Assembly (NCBI GenBank): GCA_039026235.1
Contig: JBCCMQ010000001.1
Coordinates: 1 to 64,000, forward strand
DNA length: 64,000 nucleotides
DNA from: JBCCMQ01 sp039026235
GTDB lineage: Bacteria > Pseudomonadota > Alphaproteobacteria > Rhodobacterales > Rhodobacteraceae
Direction of reading: 5' to 3'
Each line of letters starts with the position of its first letter. Position 1 is the stretch's first letter. The notes beneath the pieces are model-generated. The model was not told the DNA's origin and ran no database searches. It saw only the letters and a list, made by a program, of their open reading frames with translations. Both the position numbers and the translations under genes were made by a program. Positions 18,580-27,809 of the stretch are shown here, piece by piece.

Positions 18580-19062
18580 TCAGAGGTCGAGCCACATCAC
18601 GATGATGAAATAGAAGCTGAGCGTGGGTCCAAGGGCCAGGCCCATCGGAAATTTCTTGGAACGCCAGCTTTCCCAGTCCGCCGCTACGGACCGAATTGCC
18701 GGTGTCGCCCGCGCGACCCGATGCGTTGCAAAAGCTGCCAGAACAACCGCAGCAAAGATGAACAACGCGTCCACCGCATGGGCGGCGGCAATAAAAGGTG
18801 CCATGGCAGCGGCGAATTTCGCGTCTCCGGCACCAATGACGCCTGCCATGTTCAGGATAAAGCCAATCAGAAGCACGATTGGCAGGTGCAGCAATTGTCG
18901 ACCATAATCGCCGAGCGGCATCACCAGCGGGCCGACCACAATGTAAATCAGCGCTAGCGACACGACCGCAACATTGGGAATTTTCATGAATTTCATGTCG
19001 TTGGCGGCCACCCAGATACAGATGGGTGCGGTCACGACAAGGAAGACCAGTTCCGAACTCAT
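18580..19062 (-). CDS. cpaA: Prepilin peptidase, CpaA/TadV type
   Basis: Inner-membrane aspartic protease that removes the leader from Flp prepilins. The 160-residue A24 family protein has the two catalytic aspartates in AANDMKF (about residue 22) and the GxGD-type motif GAGDAKFAA (about residue 78), with several membrane helices. It lacks the methyltransferase domain of PilD, as usual for tad systems. It is the last gene of the minus-strand tad cluster, 66 bases after tadD. Confidence 0.92.
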   Translation of the reverse strand: MSSELVFLVVTAPICIWVAANDMKFMKIPNVAVVSLALIYIVVGPLVMPLGDYGRQLLHLPIVLLIGFILNMAGVIGAGDAKFAAAMAPFIAAAHAVDALFIFAAVVLAAFATHRVARATPAIRSVAADWESWRSKKFPMGLALGPTLSFYFIIVMWLDL

Positions 19063-19128
19063 GTCAGCGGCGTCCTAAAGACGGGCCGGCGCGCGGTGCA
19101 CGCCGACCTATGGCCCAGGGGCCTGGGT

Positions 19129-19986
19129 TCAGTTGATCACGTTGTCTTCCAGGGCGCGCAGGCTGCGCACAGCGGACTCAAAGTGCTGCGGGTGGCTATC
19201 GACAGCTTCCTGTAACAGGCCCTTGCCAATCGTCACATCGCCTTGTTTGACTGCGGCCAGACCCAAGGTGTGAAGCAACTGGGCGCGTTCAACCTGGGTC
19301 ATTTCAACGACTGGCAGCGTATAGTTGTGTTGACCCGCCCGTGCGAGCGCGATGTTGTTCTTGGCGGTGAACAGGTTTGGATCATAGGTCAACGCCTGGG
19401 TGAAGAGCTTTTCCGCCGCGGCAAAGTCACCACGCGCAAGTTTAGAATAACCCCAGTTGTTCAGAACAGCCGATGGGGTCGTCGTCAGGCCGACCGCAAC
19501 TTCGTAATAACTGTCGGCCTTTTTCCATTCCTTCTTACTGTCGGCGACCATTGCCTCCAGCCGGTAGCGGCGGAACGTTTCATAGGTGGGGGGTACCGAG
19601 TTTAGCGCCGCCTGGGCACCATCCCAGTCACCATCGCGGATAAGCGCGTCGGCTAGTGCGATTTTGTCGTCCTCGGTGGCATCTTCCATCGCCAGTACCT
19701 CACGCCAGGCGTTCGCTGCTTGGCGGGGCTGTTTGGCGCGTACTAGCGAGATCGCCAAACCGCGCTTCAAATCGATGCGGTCGGGCTTTTCCTGGCTAGC
19801 ACGGGTGAAATAGGCGACGCCCTCTTCGGGCGATGTCGTCGACAGCATCAACTGGCTAAGGTTGGTGTCGTCCACGGCGTTTACAGCTTCCATTGCCGCT
19901 TCGATGTCATCGTCCGCGGAAGGCTCACATGCTGCAAGCCCAAGCACACCGGTAATGCACAGGGTCACAAGAATAGGATGGCGCAT
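19129..19986 (-). CDS. tadD: TadD-like TPR lipoprotein
   Basis: A 285-residue tetratricopeptide protein needed in tad systems for secretin assembly. The signal peptide ends in a lipobox (GLAAC, Cys at residue 20). TPR repeats run from about residue 50 to 280, for example AVLNNWGYSKLARGDFAAAEKLF split over two helices. It lies between a second TPR gene and cpaA on the same strand. Confidence 0.82.
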   Translation of the reverse strand: MRHPILVTLCITGVLGLAACEPSADDDIEAAMEAVNAVDDTNLSQLMLSTTSPEEGVAYFTRASQEKPDRIDLKRGLAISLVRAKQPRQAANAWREVLAMEDATEDDKIALADALIRDGDWDGAQAALNSVPPTYETFRRYRLEAMVADSKKEWKKADSYYEVAVGLTTTPSAVLNNWGYSKLARGDFAAAEKLFTQALTYDPNLFTAKNNIALARAGQHNYTLPVVEMTQVERAQLLHTLGLAAVKQGDVTIGKGLLQEAVDSHPQHFESAVRSLRALEDNVIN

Positions 19987-20016
19987 GGTTCTGCGTCCTT
20001 TTTGCTGCTCGATCCC

Positions 20017-20565
20017 TCAGGGCGCTGGCAGCAGAGCGTAGTCCCCTGAGCCGCGCCTTATCAGGCTAAAGTTCGTTGGTTTTTCCGAACTGTAGCCGGT
20101 ATTGTTAATCTTGGCGATTGCTAGGGATAAATTGTCACGAATTGCGGCGGATGCGCCACTATCAATCTTGAAGGCCGTCTCAAAAACCCGTTCGGCTTCG
20201 GCGTAACGGCCTTGTTCATAAAGCGTCACACCAAGATTGTTCCAGGCCGGGACAAAGGTTTCGTCCATCTCGATGGCCTGGCGAAGCACATCTTCGGCCT
20301 GGCCCAGCCGGCCGAGCTTTAGATTGGCCGATCCGATCGCAGACAAAACGTCCACGTTGATGCCCTGTTCGGCGCCTGCGCGGAAGTACGCTTCCAGGGC
20401 AAGTTCATACTCGCCAGCCGCCATCAGGCGGTGACCCACAATCAAGCCGTCCACGCTGTCCCCTGCCTGGGAAACGCCGGGTGCAAATCCATCTTGGTTC
20501 TGGACCGGTTGGCAAGAACAAAGCGCGGCCAAAATGGCCGCGCTCGTCAGTGTTAGTCTTGCCAT
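20017..20565 (-). CDS. Second TPR lipoprotein of the tad cluster
   Basis: A 182-residue protein with a lipoprotein signal peptide (ALCSC, Cys at about residue 18) and three TPR repeats between about residues 40 and 150, including WNNLGVTLYEQGRYAEAERVF. It is a shorter relative of TadD, and either could be the functional equivalent of TadD in other bacteria. It sits 16 bases after tadC and 30 bases before tadD. Confidence 0.78.
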   Translation of the reverse strand: MARLTLTSAAILAALCSCQPVQNQDGFAPGVSQAGDSVDGLIVGHRLMAAGEYELALEAYFRAGAEQGINVDVLSAIGSANLKLGRLGQAEDVLRQAIEMDETFVPAWNNLGVTLYEQGRYAEAERVFETAFKIDSGASAAIRDNLSLAIAKINNTGYSSEKPTNFSLIRRGSGDYALLPAP

Positions 20566-20581
20566 CTTCAGAATGGTGCCC

Positions 20582-21565
20582 TCATAGTGCCGCTCCGCTG
20601 GTGAGCGTGACGTAAACGTTGTACACCGACGGCCCGATCAGAATAATCATAAGGGGCGGCACGGTGAACATCATTGTGCCCAAGGTTAGCTTCGTCGGCA
20701 AGACGTTGGCCTTTTCTTCAGCGCGCATCACGCGTTTATCACGCATCTCCGCCGCATAGACACGCAGTGCTTCTGCAATCGACGTACCAAATGTCGTCGA
20801 CTGAATCAGAACCGTGACAAAGGACGACACGTCCGTGACGCCGGCGCGTTCGGACATGTCGCGCAGAACCTGCACCCTGTCCTTACCAGCTTTCATCTCG
20901 TGGGCGACCGTCTCGAACTCCATGGCCAGGGCGGGAAAGCCGGCACGAATTTCACGGGACACCCTGATGATCGACTGGTCCATGGACTGGCCGGCCTCGA
21001 CACAGACAAGCATCATGTCCAGCGCGTCGGGGAAACCGTTGGTAATTTCTTCCTGACGCTGTTGCTGGCGTTTTGTAACCCAGTATTTGGGCAGCATGTA
21101 TCCGACGATGCCCGGCACCATGATGAAACCGATCAGCGCCTGCGGTGTCGGTTCGCCTGTGGCGCTGGTCAGAATGGCCACCAATACGCCGACAATCAGA
21201 AACCCGATGCCTAAGGCGAACTGGGCAAAGTTGTAGGCCCGTACCGCTGACTTTGACCGGTATCCGGCCTGGACCAGTTTAAGACGAACGGCGGAGTATT
21301 CGCCTTCATCCTCGGGTTCGAGGAATTTCGAGTACTTGTCGAGCTTGTCTCCGGATTTGCTGTCGAAACGCAGGCTCTCGCCGTCACCTTTTGGAACGTG
21401 GCGATTGGCCTGTTTCAGTTTGTCCAGGGGATCCTTGCGCTGGTTGAGGAAGATCGGCAGCGTCAGAAGCACCATAAGCGTGCCAAGAAGGCCAAGCGCA
21501 TAAAGCGGTCCGAGAGGTCCAAGTTTCTCGATCAGAAGATCGTTCAACGGCTGTAAGAATTCCAT
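20582..21565 (-). CDS. tadC: TadC, type II secretion F-domain protein
   Basis: Inner-membrane platform protein of the tad pilus (327 residues). It has an N-terminal membrane helix, a cytoplasmic region and the GspF-type domain (about residues 185-310) with DALDMMLVCVEAGQSMDQ, then C-terminal helices ending at TLTSGAAL. It pairs with TadB to form the platform on which TadA drives pilus assembly. It lies 10 bases downstream of tadB. Confidence 0.92.
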   Translation of the reverse strand: MEFLQPLNDLLIEKLGPLGPLYALGLLGTLMVLLTLPIFLNQRKDPLDKLKQANRHVPKGDGESLRFDSKSGDKLDKYSKFLEPEDEGEYSAVRLKLVQAGYRSKSAVRAYNFAQFALGIGFLIVGVLVAILTSATGEPTPQALIGFIMVPGIVGYMLPKYWVTKRQQQRQEEITNGFPDALDMMLVCVEAGQSMDQSIIRVSREIRAGFPALAMEFETVAHEMKAGKDRVQVLRDMSERAGVTDVSSFVTVLIQSTTFGTSIAEALRVYAAEMRDKRVMRAEEKANVLPTKLTLGTMMFTVPPLMIILIGPSVYNVYVTLTSGAAL

Positions 21566-21575
21566 TGGCTTTTCC

Positions 21576-22544
21576 CTAGACCTTGATGTTGACCATCATG
21601 CGCATGAAAAAGACGTTGATCGTCAGGAAGGCCCCGACAATCAGACAGGCCGGAATAAAGGCCGAGGTCTCTTTAACGTCATCGTAGTAATCCGGCTGGA
21701 TCACATTGATCATGACCAGCGCGAGGATCGGAAAGACCGACAGGAACATTCCCGACCACTTGGCCTCGGCCGTGATGGCCTTAACGCGCCGGAAGAGTTT
21801 GAAGCGCGAACGAATAACTGCCGCAAGGCCTGCCAGGATCTCGGCCAGGTTACCGCCCGATTGCTGCTGGATGGTGACGGCAACCGCCAGAAAGCGCAAA
21901 TCCTGCATGTCGATGCGTTCGGCCATGTGCTTCAGAGCTTCGCCAACGTCCCGTCCATAGGCGGCCTCGTCAGCGATGACGCCCATTTCCGAACCAAGCG
22001 GATCAGGAATTTCTTTGGCCACGATGCCAATTGCCGCCGAAAACGGGTGGCCCACCCGCAGGCTTCGCACCATCAGTTCCACGGCGTCCGGCAACTGTTC
22101 CTCCAACATGCCTAAGCGTTTCTTGGCCTTGTTGTTGACCCAAATAAATACGCCACCTACGCCCATCACGACGGCGACCAGCGCACGCACAGGCACAGAC
22201 GCGCCAGTACCGATGGTCAGCAATAGAAAACTGATCACCGACAGGATCCCCATAATCGTAATCAGCGCCTTGGGGGAGAAAGCAATGTTCGCCTTTTGCG
22301 CCTTGTCGGACAGAACCGAATAGAGCGGGATAGAGCCGCCGCGAATGTGTTGGCTCATTTCCTTGCGGAGCTGTTCCAGCACCTCTTCGCGGTTGCCGCC
22401 TTTCTCGAGCATCTCAAGGCGGCGGTTGACCCGGTTGTTCAGACGGATCGATTTTCCAAATACGGTCAGATAGATGCCTTCGACCATGACCAGCACGGCC
22501 ACGAAGATCAGGCCATAGATGATGGGTTCCATCGAAAGTGTCAT
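21576..22544 (-). CDS. tadB: TadB, type II secretion F-domain protein
   Basis: Second platform protein of the tad pilus (322 residues). An N-terminal membrane helix (about residues 8-28), a basic linker and two internal helices precede the GspF-type domain (about residues 155-290) with QLPDAVELMVRSLRVGHPF and QQQSGGNLAEILAGL. It lies 5 bases after tadA and 10 before tadC, so the three are almost certainly co-transcribed. Confidence 0.93.
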   Translation of the reverse strand: MTLSMEPIIYGLIFVAVLVMVEGIYLTVFGKSIRLNNRVNRRLEMLEKGGNREEVLEQLRKEMSQHIRGGSIPLYSVLSDKAQKANIAFSPKALITIMGILSVISFLLLTIGTGASVPVRALVAVVMGVGGVFIWVNNKAKKRLGMLEEQLPDAVELMVRSLRVGHPFSAAIGIVAKEIPDPLGSEMGVIADEAAYGRDVGEALKHMAERIDMQDLRFLAVAVTIQQQSGGNLAEILAGLAAVIRSRFKLFRRVKAITAEAKWSGMFLSVFPILALVMINVIQPDYYDDVKETSAFIPACLIVGAFLTINVFFMRMMVNIKV

Positions 22545-22549
22545 GGCGA

Positions 22550-23992
22550 TTACTCCGCTGCGATAGGTTCGAAGATCGACGGGGGCAGGTCATAGCCCCA
22601 TTGACGGAACCGCTCGGAATAGTGCGAGCGGACGCCTGTCGCGTTGAAGCGACCGATGATTTTTCCGTCGCCCGCCAGTCCGAGACGTTCGTAGCGGAAG
22701 ATCTCTTGCATCGAGATGACTTCGCCTTCCATGCCAGTAACCTCGGTTATCGACACCATTCGGCGTGAGCCGTCCTGCAGACGGCTGGCTTGAACGATTA
22801 GGTTCACAGCGCTCGCGATCTGTGCCCGCACCGCCTTGATCGGCATCTCAATACCGGCCATCGAGATCATGTTTTCCAACCGGCTGACAGCGTCGCGCGC
22901 ACTGTTGGCGTGGATCGTCGTCATTGAACCGTCGTGGCCTGTGTTCATGGCTTGCAGCATATCGATAACTTCTTCGCCGCGCGTCTCACCCACGATGATG
23001 CGGTCCGGCCGCATCCGAAGCGCGTTTCTGAGACAGTCGCGCTGGGTAACAGCACCCTTGCCCTCAACGTTGGCCGGGCGGCTTTCCATTCGACCTACGT
23101 GGGTCTGTTGTAGCTGGAGTTCCGCGGTATCCTCGATGGTCAGGATACGTTCGGCATTGTCAATGAATGATGACAGCGCGTTGAGCGTAGTCGTTTTACC
23201 CGAACCCGTACCACCCGAGACGATGATATTCAGACGGGTGGACACGGCGGCCTGAATGTATGCTGCCATTTCCTCGGTAAAGGCGCCAAAGCGCACGAGG
23301 TCGTCGATCGCGAGCTTTTCCTTTTTGAATTTCCGGATCGAGACCAGGCTTCCGTCGACGGCAATCGGCGGAACCATGGCGTTGAAACGCGAGCCGTCCT
23401 TCAGACGGGCGTCCACATAGGGGTTCGATTCATCGACGCGTCGTCCAACGGCCGACACGATTTTATCGATAATTCTCAGAAGGTGCTTTTCGTCCTTGAA
23501 GGTGACGTCCGAGATCTGCAGGCGCCCGTCGCGTTCGACAAAGACCTGTTGCGGTCCGTTGACCAGAATGTCGTTGACTGTGTCGTCCTTCAGCAGCGGT
23601 TCAAGCGGGCCAAGGCCGGTCACTTCGTCGAACAGTTCCTGGTGCAGGATCTGGCGGTCTTCCTTGTTCAGGACGACACCCATCTCGCTAAGCGCCTCGG
23701 CAGAGATCGATGCGATTTCAGCGCGCAGATCGGCCTCGGCGGCGCTTTCCAGGGCGGAAAGGTTCAGCGATTCAAGCAGCTCTTTGTGAAGCGCGACCTT
23801 GATCTCGCCCATGCGCTCTTTGCGCTTGCGCTCTTTGTCAGTTGCGGCAGGCACTGCAGGTTGCACGGCGGGGTTGGGCCGGCGCTGGGCCACAGGCACA
23901 TTGGCGGTTGCCTTAGGTGGGTTTGCCGGAGCCTTCTTTTGCCCCGCAGATGGCACCGGTGTGGGGCCGGACTTCTTATACTTTGAAAACAC
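22550..23992 (-). CDS. cpaF: TadA/CpaF, pilus assembly and secretion ATPase
   Basis: Hexameric type II/IV secretion ATPase powering Flp pilus extension. It has 480 residues. The first 75 are a Pro/Ala/Lys-rich disordered stretch, then an N-terminal domain and the RecA-like core with Walker A VSGGTGSGKTT, the Asp box (TIEDTAELQLQQ), Walker B IIVGETRGEE and the His box (GHDGSMTTIHANS). All functional motifs are intact. It follows tadZ by 44 bases. Confidence 0.96.
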   Translation of the reverse strand: MFSKYKKSGPTPVPSAGQKKAPANPPKATANVPVAQRRPNPAVQPAVPAATDKERKRKERMGEIKVALHKELLESLNLSALESAAEADLRAEIASISAEALSEMGVVLNKEDRQILHQELFDEVTGLGPLEPLLKDDTVNDILVNGPQQVFVERDGRLQISDVTFKDEKHLLRIIDKIVSAVGRRVDESNPYVDARLKDGSRFNAMVPPIAVDGSLVSIRKFKKEKLAIDDLVRFGAFTEEMAAYIQAAVSTRLNIIVSGGTGSGKTTTLNALSSFIDNAERILTIEDTAELQLQQTHVGRMESRPANVEGKGAVTQRDCLRNALRMRPDRIIVGETRGEEVIDMLQAMNTGHDGSMTTIHANSARDAVSRLENMISMAGIEMPIKAVRAQIASAVNLIVQASRLQDGSRRMVSITEVTGMEGEVISMQEIFRYERLGLAGDGKIIGRFNATGVRSHYSERFRQWGYDLPPSIFEPIAAE

Positions 23993-24036
23993 TGCGTTTT
24001 CCCCTCAGATTGCCTTCCCGCCCCCGAGAATTTTCA

Positions 24037-25278
24037 CTACGCCGTGGCCTCTGCCTGGTTCAGCTCGTAGATTGACTTGGCCAGTTTCGCCAATTCCTTG
24101 CGGAATGGGTTCTTGCCAGCAGTCTCGGCCAGCGGCAGCCCGTGATCGCCCGCTTCGAGCACCTGGCGTCCGCCATCCGGAAGTTGGACCTCGATGTCGA
24201 TGTCGAGGCTTTCCGCCATGCGCTTGACGCGGCTCTTGCCCGTAAGATCAGTAAATTTCGGTGCCCGATTCAGGACATAGCGAAGCTTTTCGAAGGGAAG
24301 ATCTTCGCCCTTCATTGCCCGGACCAGCCGCAGAGCGTTCTGCGCCGACCGCATGTCCAGTTCGATGACAGCAAAATAGATATGCGCCGCGTTCAGCAGC
24401 GTTTCCGTCCACTGAACCAGTGTTGACGGCATGTCGACCACGACAAAGTCGTACTGCGTGCGCGCCATTTCGACCACGCGGCCGACGTCTTCGGGCGAAA
24501 TGATGTCCAGCGGCAGCATATCCGACGGTGCGGTAAAGACACTCAGTCTTTCGTTAAAGGTCAGGATCGCCTGGTTGAACGCTTCACTATCCATGGACGC
24601 GGTGTCGGAAAGCACTTCAAAAACGGTTTCTCGCCGCGGCAGGTCGAGATATGTTGAGACGGTGCCGAACTGCAGATCGAGATCGATTAGGCAGACGCGC
24701 GGTCCGTCTTTCTTCTCAACATTGGCGAGTTCCCAGGCAAGATTGACGGCAAACGTCGTGGCACCCGTGCCACCGGCGAGCCCATGCACCGGGATGATCG
24801 TGCCATTCAGACCCGAGGGCGCAGTGACGCTTGCGGTGCCATCGGGATTGTTGGCAATTGCGACCGGTGCCGGCTTGCGGATCCGTTCAATTGCTTCGCG
24901 AAGGGCGCCATCGGGAAGGGGGTAGGGCACAAAGTCGTCCGCCCCCAGCCTTAGCAACTGGTGCAGCGCGATCGGGCTGACCTCGTCAGCGATCAGGATG
25001 ACCTTGATCTGTTTCCTCTTAGCATTGCCGATCAGTTCGCCAATGGTCTCAAGCTCTTTCTCGTCTTCTTCGTCCACGGCAATCGCGAGGAATTCGAGGT
25101 GAGTGGCCTCGGGCTGATCCAGGAATGCGCCAGCATCCTCGAAGGACAGGTCACCCCAGCTTTCCCCCAGCTCGACCTCCATGTCGACCACGAGCAACTC
25201 AAAGTTCTGAACGTCGCGCGAAACGGTGCAGGCCTGAATGGGCGCCAGCTCAGGCTGAAGTGCTGCACTTGAAGTCAT
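24037..25278 (-). CDS. cpaE: TadZ/CpaE, pilus localisation ParA-like ATPase
   Basis: A 413-residue protein with an N-terminal receiver-like domain and a C-terminal ParA/MinD-type domain. TadZ proteins place the tad machine in the cell. The P-loop region reads GLAGGTGATTFAVNLAWELA, so both lysines of the deviant Walker motif are absent, as described for TadZ proteins. ATG at 25278 is chosen; the frame is open upstream to 25407, but that part has no coding character and overlaps the promoter region. Confidence 0.9.
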   Translation of the reverse strand: MTSSAALQPELAPIQACTVSRDVQNFELLVVDMEVELGESWGDLSFEDAGAFLDQPEATHLEFLAIAVDEEDEKELETIGELIGNAKRKQIKVILIADEVSPIALHQLLRLGADDFVPYPLPDGALREAIERIRKPAPVAIANNPDGTASVTAPSGLNGTIIPVHGLAGGTGATTFAVNLAWELANVEKKDGPRVCLIDLDLQFGTVSTYLDLPRRETVFEVLSDTASMDSEAFNQAILTFNERLSVFTAPSDMLPLDIISPEDVGRVVEMARTQYDFVVVDMPSTLVQWTETLLNAAHIYFAVIELDMRSAQNALRLVRAMKGEDLPFEKLRYVLNRAPKFTDLTGKSRVKRMAESLDIDIEVQLPDGGRQVLEAGDHGLPLAETAGKNPFRKELAKLAKSIYELNQAEATA

Positions 25279-25547
25279 ACCCTTACGTCCTTTTTTCCCG
25301 GAAGTATCCGGTTTTACTGCGAAACTTCGGTCTGATGACCACAACTCGTTACAAAAGAGGCACCCCCGCTGCGTCGAAACGGATTCGTCCAGACACAAAG
25401 GGACCACTGACAGCAGTGTTGTCGTGCAATGTTGGCAACATTAGGGCTAAAAGAACGTAATTATTCGTTTTTGAGGTACGATTTTGGTTTCCAAAATGGA
25501 AACGGGGCGCCATTTGGCGCCCCGTTGTTTTCTTTGGCAAGTGTGCG
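25279..25547. other. Intergenic region between the OmpA lipoprotein gene and tadZ
   Basis: This 269-bp gap holds the terminator described at 25501-25526 and must contain the promoter of the tadZ-tadA-tadB-tadC unit. It is more AT-rich than the neighbouring genes around 25440-25500. I found no convincing -35/-10 pair or repeat in it. Confidence 0.5.
25501..25526 (-). terminator. Terminator after the OmpA-type lipoprotein gene
   Basis: A perfect 11-bp stem, AACGGGGCGCC, with a 4-base loop lies 22 bases past the stop. On the minus strand it is followed by TTTCCATTTTGG and on the plus strand by GTTTTCTTT, so it could act in both directions. It ends the secretin-OmpA unit before tadZ. Confidence 0.8.
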
Positions 25548-26180
25548 TTATTCGCCGCCGCCCGTGGTTTCCTGTTGGAACTCAGGCGGTGCTTCGGTCG
25601 CGCTGGCGACGTATTCGCGCCAGATGACCTCGGCATATTTTCCGTTCAGCGGAACCGGACGGTTCTTGGCCAGCCCGGCCACTTCTGTCACCGCGCGCCG
25701 GTTCCGGCGCTCGGGTCCGTCTGTGACCACCAGAGGCTGGGTTTCACCGAAGGAGGCGACCGCTTCCAACCGGCTGCGCGAGATACCGCGGCTGACCAGA
25801 TAGTTGACAACCGCCTGGGCGCGACGCTGGCCAAGCGACTTGTTGTAGCTGGCCGAGCCCACCAGGTCGGTGTGACCGTATACGCGGAAACGGACTTCGG
25901 GGAACTGACGGATCCAATTGGCCTGCTGGTCAAGAACCGCGCGGGCATTTGCATCCAGATCGGCACGATTGAATTCAAAGTTCACGACCGGAGGAACGTC
26001 CTGTGCGAACTTTTTAGTCATAGAGATCGCGAAATCCAGATCACCTGTGTGGACACCGATGTTGTTGGCCGTCGGGTTGCCGAAGCCGCCTTCGTCCAGG
26101 AAGCGTCCTGCTTCGCCGGCACAGCCGGCGACAGCAGCGGCACTGACAAGGGCCAGGATGGGTTTTGCAATGCGTTTCAT
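25548..26180 (-). CDS. OmpA-family lipoprotein in the tad cluster
   Basis: A 210-residue outer-membrane lipoprotein: the signal peptide ends in the lipobox VAGC (Cys at residue 20). An OmpA-like peptidoglycan-binding domain (about residues 65-165) carries VNFEFNRADLDANARAVLDQ and the motif YGHTDLVGSASYNKSLGQRR. It lies 5 bases after the secretin gene, where caulobacters and many others have CpaD/RcpB. It probably anchors the secretin to the wall, an inference from position. Confidence 0.85.
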   Translation of the reverse strand: MKRIAKPILALVSAAAVAGCAGEAGRFLDEGGFGNPTANNIGVHTGDLDFAISMTKKFAQDVPPVVNFEFNRADLDANARAVLDQQANWIRQFPEVRFRVYGHTDLVGSASYNKSLGQRRAQAVVNYLVSRGISRSRLEAVASFGETQPLVVTDGPERRNRRAVTEVAGLAKNRPVPLNGKYAEVIWREYVASATEAPPEFQQETTGGGE

Positions 26181-26185
26181 GGTCC

Positions 26186-27601
26186 TTACTCCATCACGTA
26201 GCCGTAGGACCCCGAGAAGTCCTGTTTTGCCACTTCGGCGACCGCGCTTCCGGCACCGTTTCCGGCAAGGCGACCGTTCCAGAACAGCTGCCGCTCGGTC
26301 GGAATCTGGATCCGGTCGGTCGGCAAGACCAGCGCTTCGCCGCGCGTCGCTGTCACAAGATGCGGGGTGATGATGATCACCAGTTCGGTCTGGTTTCTGG
26401 AGTACTCGGTCGAACGGAACAGCGCGCCGATAACCGGCAGATCGCCAAGCCAGGGGATCTGGCCCACGGCATCGGTGAAGTCGTCCGTCAAAAGCCCGGC
26501 GATCGCAAAGCTTTCACCATCGCGCATCTCAACCGTGGTCGAAGCTTCACGCCGCGAAAAACCGTTGATTAGGAAACCGGCGTTCTGAACCACAACCGTC
26601 GGGTCGATAGCGGATACGGCCGTGTCGACCTGCAGGTTGATGATGTCACGGTCCACAACGCGCGGAGTGAACTGAAGTTCGACACCAAAGGGTTTGAATT
26701 CGATCGTTACACCGCCGTCGTCGTCGACGACCGGGATTGGAACCTCACCACCCGCCAGGAAGCTTGCCTGCTGACCGGAAAGTGTGGTCAGGTTTGGTTC
26801 GCTCAGTGTGCGCGCCAAACCACGGTTTTCCAAGGCTTCCAGAAGAATACCGAACTGAAACGCACCGGTTCCAAGAACAACGCCAAGAGCACCGGCGATA
26901 TCGCCCTGAAGCGGCGTTGTGGCACCAGTGAACAACGTGCTCGGCAGCTGGTTGGCCAGCGTACCGGTGGCACCGGTAGCCGTTTCAAGTCCACCACTGA
27001 TGGCGCCGTCGAGTGCAACGCTGACATCAAAAGCTTTGGATACGGACCGGTCGACCTCAGCGAAGCGTACTTTCAACATAACCTGCTGTTCGCCGCCGAC
27101 ATTCATCAGGTTTGACACACGGCCTGGCGCATAGCGCTCAGCCAGATCCAGCGCCCGGTCAAGCCGTGCCGTGGAGCTGACAGCGCCCGAAAGAACGATG
27201 CCGTCGTTGGCTGTTCGCACCTCGATTGCCTCACCTGGGAGGATCTGTTGCAGACGTTCCTTGAATTCGGCGACGTCCGGGCTGACCTGAACATCAACGT
27301 TCGTGATCAACTGACCATCGGCGCCAAGCAGGGTTAGCGTCGTCCGTCCAGGGGCCTTGCCGAGAACATAGATCGTCCTGTCCGACAGGGTCGAGATGTC
27401 GGCGATCCCGGGATTGGCAATGGAGAGTTCGGCGAACGGTTCTTCACTTTCAACTACGACGGCGCGATTGGTCGCGACGTTCAACATTCCAGAAGTGGCT
27501 CCGGTCAGGACACGCACATTTTGCGCGCTGACAAAAGCGGGTGTCGCAACAGCGACAGCAAGGCCGATGAGCCCTGCTCCGATAAGTCGTTTGACTGTCA
27601 T
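26186..27601 (-). CDS. cpaC: RcpA/CpaC, outer-membrane secretin
   Basis: Forms the outer-membrane pore through which Flp pili emerge. The 471-residue precursor has a signal peptide (about residues 1-26), a pilus-specific N-terminal domain, a BON-like domain (about residues 110-170) and the secretin domain (about 235-430). The secretin domain contains LSGQQASFLAGGEVPIPV and VPWLG-type segments (here IPWLGDLPVIGALFRS). The gene immediately precedes the OmpA-type lipoprotein. Confidence 0.93.
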   Translation of the reverse strand: MTVKRLIGAGLIGLAVAVATPAFVSAQNVRVLTGATSGMLNVATNRAVVVESEEPFAELSIANPGIADISTLSDRTIYVLGKAPGRTTLTLLGADGQLITNVDVQVSPDVAEFKERLQQILPGEAIEVRTANDGIVLSGAVSSTARLDRALDLAERYAPGRVSNLMNVGGEQQVMLKVRFAEVDRSVSKAFDVSVALDGAISGGLETATGATGTLANQLPSTLFTGATTPLQGDIAGALGVVLGTGAFQFGILLEALENRGLARTLSEPNLTTLSGQQASFLAGGEVPIPVVDDDGGVTIEFKPFGVELQFTPRVVDRDIINLQVDTAVSAIDPTVVVQNAGFLINGFSRREASTTVEMRDGESFAIAGLLTDDFTDAVGQIPWLGDLPVIGALFRSTEYSRNQTELVIIITPHLVTATRGEALVLPTDRIQIPTERQLFWNGRLAGNGAGSAVAEVAKQDFSGSYGYVME

Positions 27602-27756
27602 GTGATCCTGCCTCTCGGGTCACGGGGTGAAACGGGTCTTAACGCCCGCAATTGGCGGCAGAATGCGTCAGCAGAGCTTTTTAATCAAGAATCAGACAGT
27701 TGCGGGGTAATTCTTATGTGGATAACCCGCAACACCCCCCATGTGTTGCGGCTTCT

Positions 27757-27790
27757 AAAAACGAAAGAAGGGACACCAAAGGGTGCCCCT
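27757..27790 (-). terminator. Terminator after cpaB
   Basis: On the minus strand the stem AGGGGCACC, a short loop and GGTGTCCCT (one G-U pair) are followed by TCTTTCGTTTTT. It begins 20 bases past the cpaB stop and separates cpaB from the secretin gene. A second perfect repeat, CCGCAACAC/GTGTTGCGG, lies just beyond at 27728-27751. Confidence 0.8.
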
Positions 27791-27809
27791 CCACAACATT
27801 TAGTAGTGC

